Positions 21,622 to 31,126 of a DNA stretch of 64,000 bases are shown here, piece by piece. Source of the DNA: Elmis aenea. Taxonomy: Eukaryota > Arthropoda > Insecta > Coleoptera > Elmidae. The notes beneath the pieces were generated by a model, which saw only the letters and a list, made by a program, of their open reading frames with translations, searched no databases and had not been told where the DNA came from. How positions within the stretch are numbered: position 1 is the stretch's first letter; every line of letters starts with the position of its first letter. Both the position numbers and the translations under genes were made by a program. The DNA lies in assembly GCA_947652605.1 (NCBI GenBank), contig OX393576.1, positions 49,700,966 to 49,764,965 of the forward strand, written 5' to 3'.

Positions 21622-24600
21622 CTTGTGAGTCGTCGACCCGAGTGACTGACTCACCTTTCTCTTCTAGTACTGCAATCTCGGATTCCTTTTCTGACTTAGA
21701 CATTCTATCTAAATTCGCTTTAGATTTTCTTTTAGCTTCTTCTGAGGGTGACGAACGCCCATATTTATCTGTAGAGATTTTTGGAAAAACTTTTCTAGGT
21801 TTATTAGACTCTGGTGCTTCCCGTACTATACTTGGTCGTTCTGGTTGGAACGTACTCAAGTCTTTTGATTTAACTTTGTTGCCTTCTTCTATTCCTGAGT
21901 GTACTGTCGCTAATGGCTTATCCTGTTCCGTTTTGGGATTACTTTGTGTTCCTGTAGTAGTAGAAAAACGCGTTGTCCTAACAGAAATTTTAGTTATACC
22001 TTCGCTACCTCATTCTCTTATCTTAGGAGTTGACTTTTGGAAGAAATTGGGAATCATTCCCAATATCCGTAATGGAGGATGGACGTTTAGCGATAGGAAA
22101 AAGCTAGAAATTGCTTCCATTACAGACCATAGTCACTTGGACTCAAGGCAGATGTCTCTTCTTTCTTCGTTGCTTAGGGATATCTTTTCTGTTATGAAAC
22201 CGACTTTAGGATGCACGAACCTTGTTGAACACGAAATTCGTACTACGGCTGAACCCATCAAACAGCGTTACTACCCTATCTCCCCAGCACTACAAAAGTT
22301 TGTGGATGCTGAAATGAACGCCATGCTGGAGCAAGGTGTTATCGAACCATCACAGTCACCGTGGGCGTCACCCATTGTGCTTGTCAAAAAGAAAGATAGT
22401 ACTTATAGGTTCTGTGTGGACTATCGCAAGGTAAACAAAGTCACTGAACGTGATGCGTATCCTCTTCCATATATATCTAATATTCTAGATCGTCTACGTG
22501 ACGCTAAGTTTCTTTCTAGTTTGGATATTAAAACTGCTTATTGGCAGATTCCTGTTAAAGCTGAGTCTAGACCTATTACTGCCTTTACTGTACCAAATAG
22601 AGGTTTATTTCAGTTCCGACGCCTTCCCTTTGGGTTACATAATTCTCCAGCCACCTGGCAACGGCTGATCGACCGCGTTATCGGCGCAGACCTAGAACCT
22701 CATGTCTTTGTCTATCTCGATGATATTGTCATAGTCACGAATGACTTTGATAAGCACTTGGACGTCCTTCGGGAAGTCTTCAAACGACTTGTGGACGCTG
22801 GTCTTACTGTTCGTCGAGATAAATGTTACTTTTGCCGTCCCGAATTACGCTATCTCGGTTATGTTGTCGATAAACAGGGTTTACATGTGGACCCAGAAAA
22901 AGTTTCTGCTATTCTTAACTTACCTATTCCTACTTCCGTTACTGAAGTACGTCGTGTCCTAGGAATGGCATCGTGGTACCGACGTTTTATTCCTAATTTC
23001 TCTACCGTTGTTTCTCCTATTACTTCTCTTACTAAAAAGAATGCTAACTTTCTTTGGAGTGACGAATGTCAACTAGCTTTTACGGCCATTAAGGAAGCTC
23101 TTATTGCTGCTCCAATTCTTAGCTGTCCTGATTTTAACAAGGAGTTTACTATTCAGACTGATGCCTCAGATTATGGTGTAGGTGCTATCTTGACCCAAAC
23201 GCATGATGACGGCGAACATGCAGTTAGTTACATTAGCTGTTCGTTGCAGAAAGCAGCGCGTAATTATAGCACCACGGAAAAAGAATGTCTCGCAGTCGTA
23301 TGGGCCATAGAAAAATTCCGACCATATATCGAAGGTGCTCACTTTACTGTGGTCACTGACCACCACTCCTTGATTTGGCTTAATAATCTTAAGGATCCTT
23401 CTGGACGCCTTGCTCGTTGGAGCGTACGACTACAGCAGTACGACTTCACGATAGTCCATCGCAAGGGCAAAGATCATGTCGTTCCAGATACTTTGTCTCG
23501 TTCTGTTCCTAAACTTGATGTCGTGGAACCTGCCATTATTCTTCCTCCACTTCAGACTTCTGATGAGTGGTATTGTCGCTTACGTACCTCTATCGAAACC
23601 AACCCGGATAAATATCCTGTTTGGCGTGTCGACAATGGTAAGATCTTTAAGTATACTTCTCCTCGTATTCGTGGGCTCGATCCAGAATGCGATAACTGGA
23701 AGTTTGTTGTTCCTACGGAACTTCGTCGAGATCTCATCAATGAGAACCATGACTTACCAACTGCCGGTCACGCTGGTGTGTTCAAAACGTTTGAGCGTTT
23801 GGCCACACGGTACTATTGGCCTAAAATGAGATCCTCTGTTGCTAGATATGTCCGGAGATGTGCAGTTTGTGCCGCACATAAGGTAGAACAGAAGAAACCT
23901 TATGGTTTTATGGCACCTCGTGCTAAACCTTCTCGTCCTTGGCAGTTCCTCTGCATTGATATTGTTGGACCACTTCCTCGTTCGCCTAAAGGCTATACCT
24001 TTATTCTTGTTGTCGCTGATTGCTTTACTAAATACTCTTGCTTCTTTCCTCTTCGTCGTGCTACAGCTGCTACGGTTTGTCGCGCTGTAGAAGATGAAAT
24101 TTTTTTAGTTTATGGTACACCGCAGTACATTATCTGTGATAATGGTGTACAATTTCGTAGTAGAGAGTTTGGTTCTCTATGTGAACGCTATCGTTCTAAA
24201 ATTCTATTTAATGCTCCTTACCATCCGCAAGCTAATCCTGCAGAACGCATTAACCGCGTACTAAAAACTATGCTTTCTTCGTATGTTGCGGATAACCACC
24301 GAAAGTGGGATTCGCTATTGCCAAAAGTTGCGTGTGCTATTCGCACGTCCAAACATGAAGTAATTGGTCACTCTCCTTTCTTTGCTAACTTCGGACGTGA
24401 GCACCATCTATATGGAGATCACATGGGACGACCACCCGATCTCAATGAACCGATCGAAGACCCCGATCGTACTGTTGACGAACCTGGCTTACGAACGAAA
24501 GGCATAGAACAACTTCGTTTGGATATCAAGGATCGATTGAACAAGGCTTACGAACAAGCTAGCCGACGTTACAATCTTCGTCGACGCCCAGTCGAGTTTG

Positions 24601-24806
24601 CTGTAAACTCACTTGTGTGGCGCAGGAACTTTGCTTTATCCAACGCCGGTGCTTACATCAACGCCAAACTCGCTGCGAAATTTATTGGTCCCTTTACTGT
24701 TTTGAAACGTGTGTCTCCTTGGACTTACCAGTTAGCTGACGAGTCTGGTAAAGACGTCGGCACCTGGCATGTTCAAGATATGAAGCCTTATCTTGCTGAA
24801 GACTAA
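21618..24806 (+). CDS. pol: pol polyprotein: protease, reverse transcriptase, RNase H, integrase
   Basis: About 1060 residues; numbering here starts at the GTG at 21642. Aspartic protease LLDSGASRTILG at 54-65. Reverse transcriptase: YRFCVDYRKVN at 255-265, SLDIKTAYWQI at 293-303, LPFGLHNSPATWQ at 328-340, catalytic YLDD at 358-361. RNase H: TDASDYG at 506-512, TTEKECLAVVWA at 544-555, VTDHHSL at 571-577. Integrase: zinc-binding H703, H710, C740, C743; catalytic D773 (IDIVGP), D833 (CDNG), E868 (NPAER); a GPF-type C-terminal module near KFIGPFTVLKR. All expected catalytic residues are present. It copies the element RNA and integrates the DNA. Translation probably depends on the -1 frameshift just upstream. 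Confidence 0.95.
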   Translation, partial: LTCESSTRVTDSPFSSSTAISDSFSDLDILSKFALDFLLASSEGDERPYLSVEIFGKTFLGLLDSGASRTILGRSGWNVLKSFDLTLLPSSIPECTVANGLSCSVLGLLCVPVVVEKRVVLTEILVIPSLPHSLILGVDFWKKLGIIPNIRNGGWTFSDRKKLEIASITDHSHLDSRQMSLLSSLLRDIFSVMKPTLGCTNLVEHEIRTTAEPIKQRYYPISPALQKFVDAEMNAMLEQGVIEPSQSPWASPIVLVKKKDSTYRFCVDYRKVNKVTERDAYPLPYISNILDRLRDAKFLSSLDIKTAYWQIPVKAESRPITAFTVPNRGLFQFRRLPFGLHNSPATWQRLIDRVIGADLEPHVFVYLDDIVIVTNDFDKHLDVLREVFKRLVDAGLTVRRDKCYFCRPELRYLGYVVDKQGLHVDPEKVSAILNLPIPTSVTEVRRVLGMASWYRRFIPNFSTVVSPITSLTKKNANFLWSDECQLAFTAIKEALIAAPILSCPDFNKEFTIQTDASDYGVGAILTQTHDDGEHAVSYISCSLQKAARNYSTTEKECLAVVWAIEKFRPYIEGAHFTVVTDHHSLIWLNNLKDPSGRLARWSVRLQQYDFTIVHRKGKDHVVPDTLSRSVPKLDVVEPAIILPPLQTSDEWYCRLRTSIETNPDKYPVWRVDNGKIFKYTSPRIRGLDPECDNWKFVVPTELRRDLINENHDLPTAGHAGVFKTFERLATRYYWPKMRSSVARYVRRCAVCAAHKVEQKKPYGFMAPRAKPSRPWQFLCIDIVGPLPRSPKGYTFILVVADCFTKYSCFFPLRRATAATVCRAVEDEIFLVYGTPQYIICDNGVQFRSREFGSLCERYRSKILFNAPYHPQANPAERINRVLKTMLSSYVADNHRKWDSLLPKVACAIRTSKHEVIGHSPFFANFGREHHLYGDHMGRPPDLNEPIEDPDRTVDEPGLRTKGIEQLRLDIKDRLNKAYEQASRRYNLRRRPVEFAVNSLVWRRNFALSNAGAYINAKLAAKFIGPFTVLKRVSPWTYQLADESGKDVGTWHVQDMKPYLAED

Positions 24807-24960
24807 TACGACATTTTTCTGTTACTTGTTGGTCCACTTTCTCTTTACTTAGTTGCTTTCCCTACTGGGATTTTCTTTGGACTGACAGTTTCTATGCTCG
24901 TGTTTGGTCGATGTCTCGGCTTCACCATTTGACGTTTCGTAACTTTCTGTTTCTTTCTCC

Positions 24961-25230
24961 TTTCTCTCCTTCTTGGTTCAGGATGAAGAATTGACCAAGG
25001 GTGCGTGGTTACCAGGGGTAAAAGCCCCCTAAACACCCGCTTTCTCTCCTTCTTGGTTCAGGATGAAGAATTGGCCAAGGGTGTGTGGTTACCAGGGGTA
25101 AAAGCCCCCTAAACACTCACTTTGTTTTGTCTTTCTCTGTTTCTTTCTTCTTTCTCTCCTTCTTGGTGCAGGATATAGAATTGGCCAAGGGTGTGTAGTT
25201 ACCAGGGGTAAAAGCCCCCTAAACACTCGC
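24961..25230 (+). repeat. Three 80-bp repeats, each with a conserved stem-loop
   Basis: Units at 24961-25040, 25041-25120 and 25151-25230 start TTTCTCTCCTTCTTGG and contain AGAATTGGCCAAGGGTGTG and the hairpin GGGGTAAAAGCCCC (25015-25028, 25095-25108, 25205-25218). The few differences fall outside the hairpin stem. A cis-acting RNA role such as export, packaging or stability is possible but inferred only from the repetition. Confidence 0.85.
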
Positions 25231-26025
25231 TTTGTTTTTCTTTTGTCGTTCTTTGGAACTTTCTTCTTTCTGGAAATGACTGATGATGGATAGATGCGAA
25301 CATGACGACAAGCGATCAGTTCTCGGTACCCTGACTCTTTGGACTCGAACCGAGCCGCCTCTGTCAGAGTAGTTGAGTGACGGATGACTGCTGTCTTTTG
25401 GTTTCACTGTGTGATCTCTCCTGGATAGGTGGATCACGACAGCGCTTTTCTTTGCCCAAAGTCCGCGATATATTTCTTACCAGTTTCGAGGATAAACCGA
25501 TTGGTTTATACCTCTTTAGTCTCAGTTCAGTGTCCTTATCGGCGCTGTGTTAGTAGGTTACGTTGGTTCCTCTTGGACCTTTCGGTTCTTTCTTTTGGTT
25601 TCTTTTTATTACTACTTTTCTTTTAGGCAATTATTTTTTTGCGTGTTTGTGGGAATTAAGTCCCGTGTGATGTTAGTGATTTGCTTATCATTTGTTGGAC
25701 TAATTTCGAGAATCCTTTTTTTTCTTAAATTTTTATTTCGTTACCGTTCTGCTATATTGGGTATTAGACAATCCTGATCTTCGGCGCTGTTATGTAATCT
25801 TTAGCGACGGTCAGAATTGATCCCCAATCTAGAAGATATTCTTTATATTTTGCTTTAAAAATTATTATTTTTTTTGTTTAACTGTTAGGGTTATTGTAGC
25901 ATTATGATTGTTAGGGTTATTGTAGCATTATAACTGTTAGGGATTTTGTAGTATCATTATAGTAAAATGTGTCGTTAGTTTAGTGCTAGGAAAAAAAAAA
26001 GTCTGCGACTTTTTTTTCTTTACTA

Positions 26026-26039
26026 CTTAGAGGGGGATT
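26026..26039 (+). promoter_or_regulatory. Polypurine tract
   Basis: TTAGAGGGGGATTT lies directly before the 3' LTR; the purine run AGAGGGGGA is the expected plus-strand primer site. Confidence 0.8.
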
Positions 26040-27075
26040 TGTTACGTGACTTTTGGCGGACATGGTACATCAAAGTTTAGTGCGCCGATCGTGACTTTAG
26101 TTTGGGTTTCGGCCGCGATAGCCGTTGTAAATTTGGATTTTTGATTTCCGAAAGGAGGTGTGACTTGACAGCCGACCGTTAAGCGTCGACGAGTGGTGTT
26201 AGTGCGTTTTTCTACGTATGTAATTTGGTTGTGGTCCATTGGTGGCGTCGTTATGAAAACGCCGGCTTTAATGCCAATTTTGGGACCATAACGCAAGTGC
26301 AGGTTGTTAGTGAGCATCGTTGCTAAGGTTGATTCATTGGATAAACCGGGCTGTTTTGCCGATATACGACAAGCTCGCTACACCGGAGAAAATCAAGCAA
26401 ATAAACGTACAGCGTGACTCCAGTTGCTGCAAACACCATTTCCTCGTCTCCATTCTTCGCTACGAGTGCAAAAGTTTAAGCGTTAATATCGAGTGAACGA
26501 CACGTGCCGCCGAAAACTCTGATAAGGTATCGTCTTTGTTATTTATACCGCCTGTGGTTAACTGCGCCCCCCCCTTATGACGTTATTTTGTTAATGTTTG
26601 TTGTTAGATTAATTATTAATTTGCTTACTGTTTAAATTAACTGGTTGATCACTATTGTGCGATCATTTCAATTTGAGCATTATTGATTGTTAACTTTATC
26701 TGAACATTTATTGGTTAGTAACATTAAGATGATCATTTTGTCCCCTCACTCCTAGGTGAGGTATGTGATTTATTTTTGGTTGTGCTTTAAACTTATTTGA
26801 TTGATTTGATTTAATTATATGTTTGTCTTTGTCAAGTTTATGTGTTATTAAAGGCATATATCGTTCAAGCCTACGAGTTCTTTATTTCCCTTCTCAGTTT
26901 TTTTACTATTTGAAACCTTGCAAAATTAAATAGTGTGGCGCCCTTATTCCTGTCTTTAAGTTTCTTTCTAATTCGGACCTACCCCTTCTCGTCTGAACTA
27001 GCCGCGAGTCCGAACCACCCGTTCTTGTTGCAAGAGCATTGGCTTTCTTGGAAAGTGGCCGATAATCGTGTAACA
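26040..27075 (+). repeat. 3' LTR of the gypsy element
   Basis: Same length (1036 bp) as the 5' LTR and no difference found by eye. It ends GTAACA before the duplicated AACC (27076-27079). The AATAAA counterpart is at 26400-26405. Confidence 0.95.
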
Positions 27076-27079
27076 AACC

Positions 27080-27813
27080 CCTGGACAACACTCCAGATCA
27101 GCAACCTGGACAACAGCTATCAGACTCTCTGGTCACGTTGGGTACCGTTGGCATGCTTTGATGGCACCTGGGTGGACCCTCCGGCGTACGACCGGATCCC
27201 CACGCTTAAAGCGCCTCCTCACCCAGGTGTACCCCACACAGGGGCACCTACGGCCGGGAGGTGGACTTGCAAGCCCACTACCCCCCCAGCACTCTGTATG
27301 GAGAAATGGAGAGAAATTGGCAGCATGATTAGTACATTACCAAATGATTGCAATCCAAAACACAATAACACAAATAAACACAATAACATAATATTCCCCA
27401 ATAACTGCAGTGTTACATAATACTCTATCTAATATAACTGCATACTGCATGCACTACACAATGCCAACCCTTCATCTTATAACCACACAGCATCACATAC
27501 ATACACATGTATAATTCTAACAAGTTATACTAAAGACTGTCGAATGAGAACTGTATATCTCGAGTGCACCCCGCAAGGGGTTGCGTCTGGCCGATACATA
27601 ATATAAACAGTTTTGGGTCACTTTACCTGCCTCCAACGAAACCAAGAACTAAAACGCAACACACTATCTTTGTTTAAATGTAACATATGCTTCAGTGTAT
27701 AATGAACGTAATTATTATCATCTTATATTCAAGAACTAATTTATCTTAGATTATCAATTATCATAACCAGAAAATAAAGGTAAAATACCTTAGACAAAAA
27801 TATGAGCCTTTCA
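27080..27813 (-). repeat. Outer LTR, second part
   Basis: Continues the sequence interrupted at 18587 (CCTGGACAACACTCCAGATC) and ends GAGCCTTTCA at 27813. It matches 28501-29234 apart from a few substitutions, such as TTGCAAGCCC versus CCGCAAGCTC. Reading frames of up to 126 codons across it appear in both copies but resemble no known protein. Confidence 0.8.
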
Positions 27814-28048
27814 TTCGGCCAACCTGACAAAAATCGCGTCCTCGCGATTACTTATGAAGATGTTTACATGTCATTAAATTTTTAATGTTCTCAACACTTA
27901 TCAAGTTACTGTTTAGCTTAGTTTAGATTTATGTTTTTTTTTTTTTTTTTGTGTAACCAATTATTTTGCAAACAATTTTGAATTAATTATTTCGAATTAA
28001 ACTTGCGTTCAGCCACTGCACTGCTAGAGTTGATCCCACTTCTGATAC
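27814..28048 (-). other. Residual interior of the Copia-like relic
   Basis: 235 bp, AT-rich, with a long T run near 27934-27951. At its right edge the minus strand reads GTATCAGAAGTGGGATC, a plausible primer site for minus-strand orientation (28032-28048). At the left edge the minus strand ends GTCAGGTTGGCCGAA before the LTR; no clear polypurine tract is present. No coding sequence. Confidence 0.55.
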
Positions 28049-29234
28049 TGTTAGGATGCCTTTTTGAATAATTAATAACTGGGGCGTTGACTACTTTAAT
28101 TTACATGGTTCGTATTATTTTACTTACAAGTTTAGTGTTATTTATTATAAACACACGGGTTCCAGAGGCAGGCAGAGGCTGAAGCCAAGCGATTGGTGCA
28201 AAGGTGTATGCAGCGTACATAAAACAAAGAAGCTTGTGCCACTGATAACATTTAATAATTAGTAACAATTATGTACTCACCGGGGGGACCCACCCCTGCG
28301 TGTGATGCTGGATTGCCAGGGTTAATATAAGCCCATCACCATATTATACATGAACACACATAAATCTCCACTAAAGCCAAGCATAAAGCAACAAGGTGGT
28401 CTCACTCGCACACAAAGCTGAAAGGCAAAGCATGGCGTCCCACGCATTATATAAATTAGCATGTGTATTAACATACACCCTGGATCTCATCCAGTCAACC
28501 CCTGGACAACACTCCAGATCAGCAACCTGGACAACAGCTATCAGACTCTCTGGTCACGTTGGGTACCGTTGGCATGCTTTGATGGCACCTGGGTGGACCC
28601 TCCGGCGTACGACCGGATCCCCACGCTTAAAGCGCCTCCTCACCCAGGTGTACCCCACACAGGGGCACCTACGGCCGGGAGGTGGACCCGCAAGCTCACT
28701 ACCCCCCCAGCACTCTGTATGGAGAAATGGAGAGAAATTAGCAGCATGATTAGTACATTACCAAATGATTGCAATCCAAAACACAATAACACAAATAAAC
28801 ACAATAACATAATATTCCCCAATAACTGCAGTGTTACATAATACTCTATCTAATATAACTGCATACTGCATGCACTACACAATGCCAACCCTTCATCTTA
28901 TAACCACACAGCATCACATACATACACATGTATAATTCTAACAAGTTATACTAAAGACTGTCGAATGAGAACTGTATATCTCGAGTGCACCCCGCAAGGG
29001 GTTGCGTCTGGCCGATACATAATATAAACAGTTTTGGGTCACTTTACCTGCCTCCAACGAAACCAAGAACTAAAACGCAACATACTATCTTTGTTTAAAT
29101 GTAACATATGCTTCAGTGTATAATGAACGTAATTATTATCATCTTATATTCAAGAACTAATTTATCTTAGATTATCAATTATCATAACCAGAAAATAAAG
29201 GTAAAATACCTTAGACCAAAATATGAGCCTTTCA
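28049..29234 (-). repeat. Second outer LTR, uninterrupted (empty-site copy)
   Basis: 1186 bp, TG...CA, followed by ATTG. It holds the undisturbed junction GTCAACCCCTGG that the gypsy element split in the other copy. A GC-balanced inner part (28490-28720) contrasts with AT-rich ends. Confidence 0.8.
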
Positions 29235-29238
29235 ATTG

Positions 29239-29786
29239 TAAGTTACGTTTACTAAGGGTTGTACTCTCATTTAATATAAGACTGGAATTGCAAATAAGTT
29301 TTTTGCGACTCCTCGATTTTCAAAGGCTTAAACCGTTTTGTCTGTCACTCTAGCTCTATTGACGTGACTCGGCAAAAGCCGATTTTTGCTTGCAGCATCA
29401 TCCAACGTTTATCTGAAGTCTAGAAAGTTTGCTAAATTTCTTTAAATCTAAATGTAATTTAGAAGTCTATGCATCTGTGTTAGCCGATCTCTCTGTCGTG
29501 GATACAAGGTCTTATCGTAGAGCTGGGTGATATGTGCGACATTGTGCTGAAATCGACATAAAATAAAGCGATCCGGTAATACATCTTATGATAAGAATGT
29601 GAAACACAATCTCGACTGATGCGGAGTCCCGAGATGTTATAGATACTCGGTAAATCAAGCCATGCAGAATGAGTCGGCCACGACACAATAACATTCTGAT
29701 TGGCCGTTTACAACTACGATAAGAGAAATGCAGACTTAGCTTTGGTAGCAACTTATTGATAACAACATAACGAGAATCATTATTTC
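29239..29786. other. No recognisable feature
   Basis: Slightly less AT-rich than average. Frames of 68-79 codons on the minus strand have no recognisable motifs. Confidence 0.45.
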
Positions 29787-29794
29787 GTTCACAT

Positions 29795-30479
29795 TAGGGT
29801 TTATACAAAAACCGACTTTTAAAAATCCGGTTTTCTAATACCAGTTTTTCCAAAAAACCGGTTAAAACCGGTTTTCGAATAGTTTAAAAACACAATTTAA
29901 ACGTCATAAAATACTTTATATTTCATCATTTTATAAATACCTATACAAAACTAATTGAGCTGGGTCTTACTGTATTTAAAGCTTCAAACAGTGTGTCCAA
30001 ATTCTTTATTCTTTTATTAGTTGATTTAAATACTGCAAATTCTGCCTTAAGGGTATTCGGATTTGCTGTTTTTGCTAAAGGTTCCTCGATAAATCTAAGA
30101 ATTGATTTCTCCATCTCTTCTTTCAAGACATTGTTCTTTTCATTAATAATATCTTCATCTTCATCGGAATTGGTTTCCAATTCTATAGAAGAATTTGGGT
30201 AAATTCCAGATAATATTTTTTCCGATAACTTGACTATGACTATATCGATTCTTGAAGCCAGCGGAAATACGTTTAATTTTTTTGTAACAATGTTTTTTGG
30301 ATTTTGCAAATGAAGCAGAAGTGTAAAGATTTTTATGTAGGTAGTTAGTTACTTTTTAAGTGTTAAATCTAGGCTTAAAAACCGGTTTTTTAGTTTAAAA
30401 AACCGGTTTTTCGAATACCTATTTTTTTTTCAAAAAAACCAGTTTTTCAAAATCGGTTTTTAAAAACCGACAAACCCTA
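29795..30479 (-). mobile_element. hAT-type element remnant, TAGGGTTT ends
   Basis: Inverted tips TAGGGTTTAT and AAACCCTA with an exact 8-bp duplication GTTCACAT (29787-29794, 30480-30487). The outer parts carry many AAACCGGTTTT words. 685 bp, with a transposase C-terminal remnant on the minus strand, so it is a deletion derivative of an autonomous hAT. Confidence 0.85.
29941..30309 (-). pseudogene. hAT transposase fragment before the dimerisation region
   Basis: 122 codons on the minus strand. An acidic middle (ELETNSDEDEDIINEKN) is followed by EFAVFKSTNKRIKNLDTLFE and ALNTVRPSSI, which matches the stretch just before the hAT dimerisation block (…LxxLYxALxTIxPTSxExERxFS…). The frame ends at SSISFV, where the ERAFSAAG motif would start. 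No catalytic residues are kept. Confidence 0.6.
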
Positions 30480-30487
30480 GTTCACAT

Positions 30488-31118
30488 CCATCAAATGATT
30501 TTTAATATCATATAGGAGACGCTTTTAATTTAAAAATGTTAAAGGTGGGATTATATGTTAAAAGAAAAGTTATATGAAATTTTAAAAACTATTCAGAAAT
30601 CATTGAAGTATTAATCTACATTTAAATTTTACATCTGTTTTAAGAGGATTATGCGAATAATCGTAAATTTTGAACTGCTTTACTAGCATAGTTTCTAAAA
30701 TAATGAAATAAAAACTAGAATGGTTTTGTGTAGTGATATATTCGGACTTAAAATTATTTATTGGTGTATCTAAAGCTGGGCGTAGCCAGAGCAGCCGAAA
30801 GGGTATGACATCTGAGACTTTTGTAACGGGACTGGCCCGTTAGAGTGATAATAAATTGTACACACATAAAAAAATAAACCCTTATAGCCCGACCGCTGCA
30901 TTTTCAGTTCTCTATTGTTTCTATATGATATAAATTTACCATTAAGCCGATTGTTTATCCAGCAACATGCCAAAATAGTGCAACGATATTTTTCATCTTT
31001 CAAAGCAATAACTTTTGAAACAGTTTAGTTCAAACAATGTTAGCTTTCACTGACGAGCAAAACGAAATTTTGTATTCTAGCACCATTCCCGTTGCTGCAG
31101 CAAATGTCGCCTTTTACT
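30488..31118. other. No recognisable feature
   Basis: AT-rich apart from a short patch near 30770-30910. No repeat ends or coding segments recognised. Confidence 0.45.
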
Positions 31119-31126
31119 GTTACGGC

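Larger units (their letters stand above)
24807..26039 (+). other. gypsy 3' untranslated region, no env
   Basis: 1.23 kb without a frame above about 76 codons, so no envelope gene. It contains three 80-bp tandem units with a GGGGTAAAAGCCCC hairpin, and further down three short TGTTAGGGTTATTGTAGCAT units at about 25883-25965. A T-rich stretch (25600-25780) separates them. Confidence 0.8.
18588..27075 (+). mobile_element. Complete Ty3/gypsy LTR retrotransposon
   Basis: 8488 bp: 1036-bp 5' LTR, gag, pol in the order protease, reverse transcriptase, RNase H, integrase (the Ty3/gypsy order), a long 3' untranslated region, polypurine tract and 1036-bp 3' LTR. The flanking duplication is AACC (18584-18587, 27076-27079). 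The empty site is present at 28490-28510 as GTCAACCCCTGG in the sister copy of the host repeat. The LTRs look identical along their length and both reading frames are open, so the insertion should be very recent. No env-like frame is present. The clade within Ty3/gypsy was not determined. Confidence 0.95.
18136..29234 (-). mobile_element. Copia-like LTR relic with 235-bp interior, split by a gypsy insertion
   Basis: Two 1186-bp repeats with TG...CA ends on both strands flank 235 bp and are themselves flanked by ATTG (18132-18135, 29235-29238). The first repeat is 18136-18587 plus 27080-27813; the second is 28049-29234. By eye they differ at about nine positions (under 1%). On the minus strand the base after the LTR starts GTATCAGAAGTGGGATC, which resembles the initiator-Met type primer site of Copia elements. 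This suggests minus orientation and a TRIM-like deletion derivative. No gag or pol is left. Confidence 0.65.

Noticed and set aside
21642..21644. GTG as the true pol start
   Set aside because: Initiation at GTG is unlikely in an animal element. The frame is open upstream into the gag overlap, which fits frameshifting.
25429..25777. Hydrophobic frames in the gypsy 3' region as a possible env
   Set aside because: Only 65 and 76 codons, T-rich by composition, with no signal peptide plus furin-site plus anchor layout.
26935..28841. Frames of 117-161 codons in the outer LTR copies as a host gene duplicated in tandem
   Set aside because: The repeats have TG...CA ends, equal length and an outer ATTG duplication, which fit LTRs better than a gene duplication. 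The frames match no family.
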